Source: CAIMUS01 sp046347625 (GTDB lineage Bacteria; Pseudomonadota; Gammaproteobacteria; Competibacterales; Competibacteraceae). Taken from it: DNA of 64,000 bases. Shown piece after piece: positions 63,487-64,000 of the stretch (the first letter of the stretch is position 1; each line of letters starts with the position of its first letter). The notes under the pieces were generated by a model. It searched no databases and was not told the DNA's origin. It saw only the letters and a program-made list of their open reading frames with translations. A program made the translations under genes and the position numbers. Where the stretch lies: assembly GCA_046347625.1 (NCBI GenBank), contig JAXMFU010000002.1:1116001-1180000 (forward strand). The letters run 5' to 3'.

Positions 63487-63517
63487 TCTAACAATTATTA
63501 GAATTTCTGGAAATCGT

Positions 63518-64000
63518 ATGGAAGGTAGACCGCTTCTTATTTTTCCTAGCCATATTGAGATTCAACGTGGCACTCTTCATTCTGGCCCTGATAAGCCTCA
63601 TTTTCCAACCCCCCAGCGGCAGATACAACGCCTTAATCCTCAGTTTGATCGATTACAAAAAGCAATGGATGAGCGGCGTATCCAACTTCAAGATTCTGCT
63701 GGCGGGATTCTTCCTGAGCAGACACTGGTATTAGAAACTAGCGGATCTATCCAAAGTTTTCAATCAGCGGTTAAGCGTGCAGGCTTAGAATGGCTAAACG
63801 AGATTGAGTCAGAAGGGTTACCGCCCGATGAAGATTTCTACTTTGTAGATAAACATGGGCAAAAAACTGGTAAGCAAATACCCCGGCGATTGTTTCTTAT
63901 TATGAGCGATCAGAAAGCTCTACAACAGTTGTTGGATCTCTGGAAGCGTTGGCAGCAGGAGCATGAATCTTCTTGGGAAAGAGGATTAAATGCTTGGCGA
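63518..64000 (+). CDS. ietS: IetS-like S8 serine protease, N-terminal part (cut by window edge)
   Basis: An open frame of 161 codons reaching the window end. It begins MEGRPLLIFPSHIEIQRGTL, followed by RLQKAMDERRIQLQ and ETSGSIQSFQSAVKRAGLEW. This N-terminal region is typical of S8 peptidases paired with an IetA-type ATPase; the catalytic Asp-His-Ser subtilisin domain would follow outside the window. The start lies 31 bases after ietA. The protease identity is therefore inferred from the pre-domain and the pairing. Confidence 0.68.
   Translation, partial: MEGRPLLIFPSHIEIQRGTLHSGPDKPHFPTPQRQIQRLNPQFDRLQKAMDERRIQLQDSAGGILPEQTLVLETSGSIQSFQSAVKRAGLEWLNEIESEGLPPDEDFYFVDKHGQKTGKQIPRRLFLIMSDQKALQQLLDLWKRWQQEHESSWERGLNAWR

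Overview
The window is chromosomal DNA of a gammaproteobacterium. This is inferred from gene orders, not from a search: the tail of the spc operon runs straight into the alpha operon (rplF-rplR-rpsE-rpmD-rplO-secY-rpmJ-rpsM-rpsK-rpsD-rpoA-rplQ), a rhodanese-grxC-trxC-secB-gpsA cluster resembles the E. coli yibN-grxC-secB-gpsA order, and rpsP-rimM-trmD-rplS is intact. REP-like palindromes of the GTAGGAGCGAGC type are scattered through it. The housekeeping DNA is GC-rich. Two blocks (about 28.8-35.6 kb and 50.7-55.9 kb) are clearly AT-rich and look horizontally acquired. The genus cannot be fixed from sequence alone.

Layout. 1-6.4 kb: ribosomal protein, SecY and RNA polymerase alpha genes. 6.5-8.0 kb: a SAM-hydrolase family enzyme and a glutamine amidotransferase. 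8.1-14.8 kb: accessory block with a TumE/TumA-like toxin-antitoxin pair, a 1232-residue CHAT-protease/NTPase/TPR protein, a VapBC-type pair, two overlapping small genes and a Uma2 protein. 15.1-18.3 kb: ArsR-type regulator, rhodanese, grxC, trxC, secB, gpsA. 18.3-21.2 kb: ompW with an FNR-like box, an SDR/DUF2867 protein and a HAD phosphatase. 21.7-27.8 kb: a NitT/TauT-like ABC transporter (fused double permease plus ATPase) in one operon with a histidine kinase and an NtrC-type regulator. Directly downstream is an apparent sigma-54-driven small RNA gene followed by a second, related terminator-ended unit.

28.8-35.6 kb: an AT-rich island with a small membrane protein, a TIR protein and a SLOG-domain protein in one orientation (TIR and SLOG overlap by ATGA). 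They converge on a multi-GAF histidine kinase and a stand-alone receiver. This looks like a Thoeris-like nucleotide-signalling defence module with an unusual gene set. 35.7-42.9 kb: an M28 peptidase, a GhrA-like dehydrogenase, a 34-bp tandem hairpin array, a cupin gene split by an IS66-type element (8-bp target duplication), nadE and a lipoprotein. 43.0-50.7 kb: the rplS-trmD-rimM-rpsP operon, a CBS protein, an alpha/beta hydrolase, a two-FHA protein, an orphan TRAP binding protein and a quinone oxidoreductase.

50.7-55.9 kb: the second AT-rich island. Here a TIR-NTPase fragment, a middle fragment and a calcineurin-like phosphoesterase fragment are separated by an IS630-type and an IS982-like element. 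Removing both elements with their target duplications gives a single continuous frame of about 984 codons, so a TIR-NTPase-phosphoesterase fusion protein was broken by two insertions. 56.0-57.8 kb: a PARIS/OLD-like pair (AAA ATPase plus DUF4276). 58.0-64.0 kb: a small hypothetical gene, metH, and an ietAS-like AAA ATPase/subtilisin pair cut by the window edge. The window therefore carries several putative conflict systems in a few gaps between housekeeping operons, which fits a defence-rich accessory genome.
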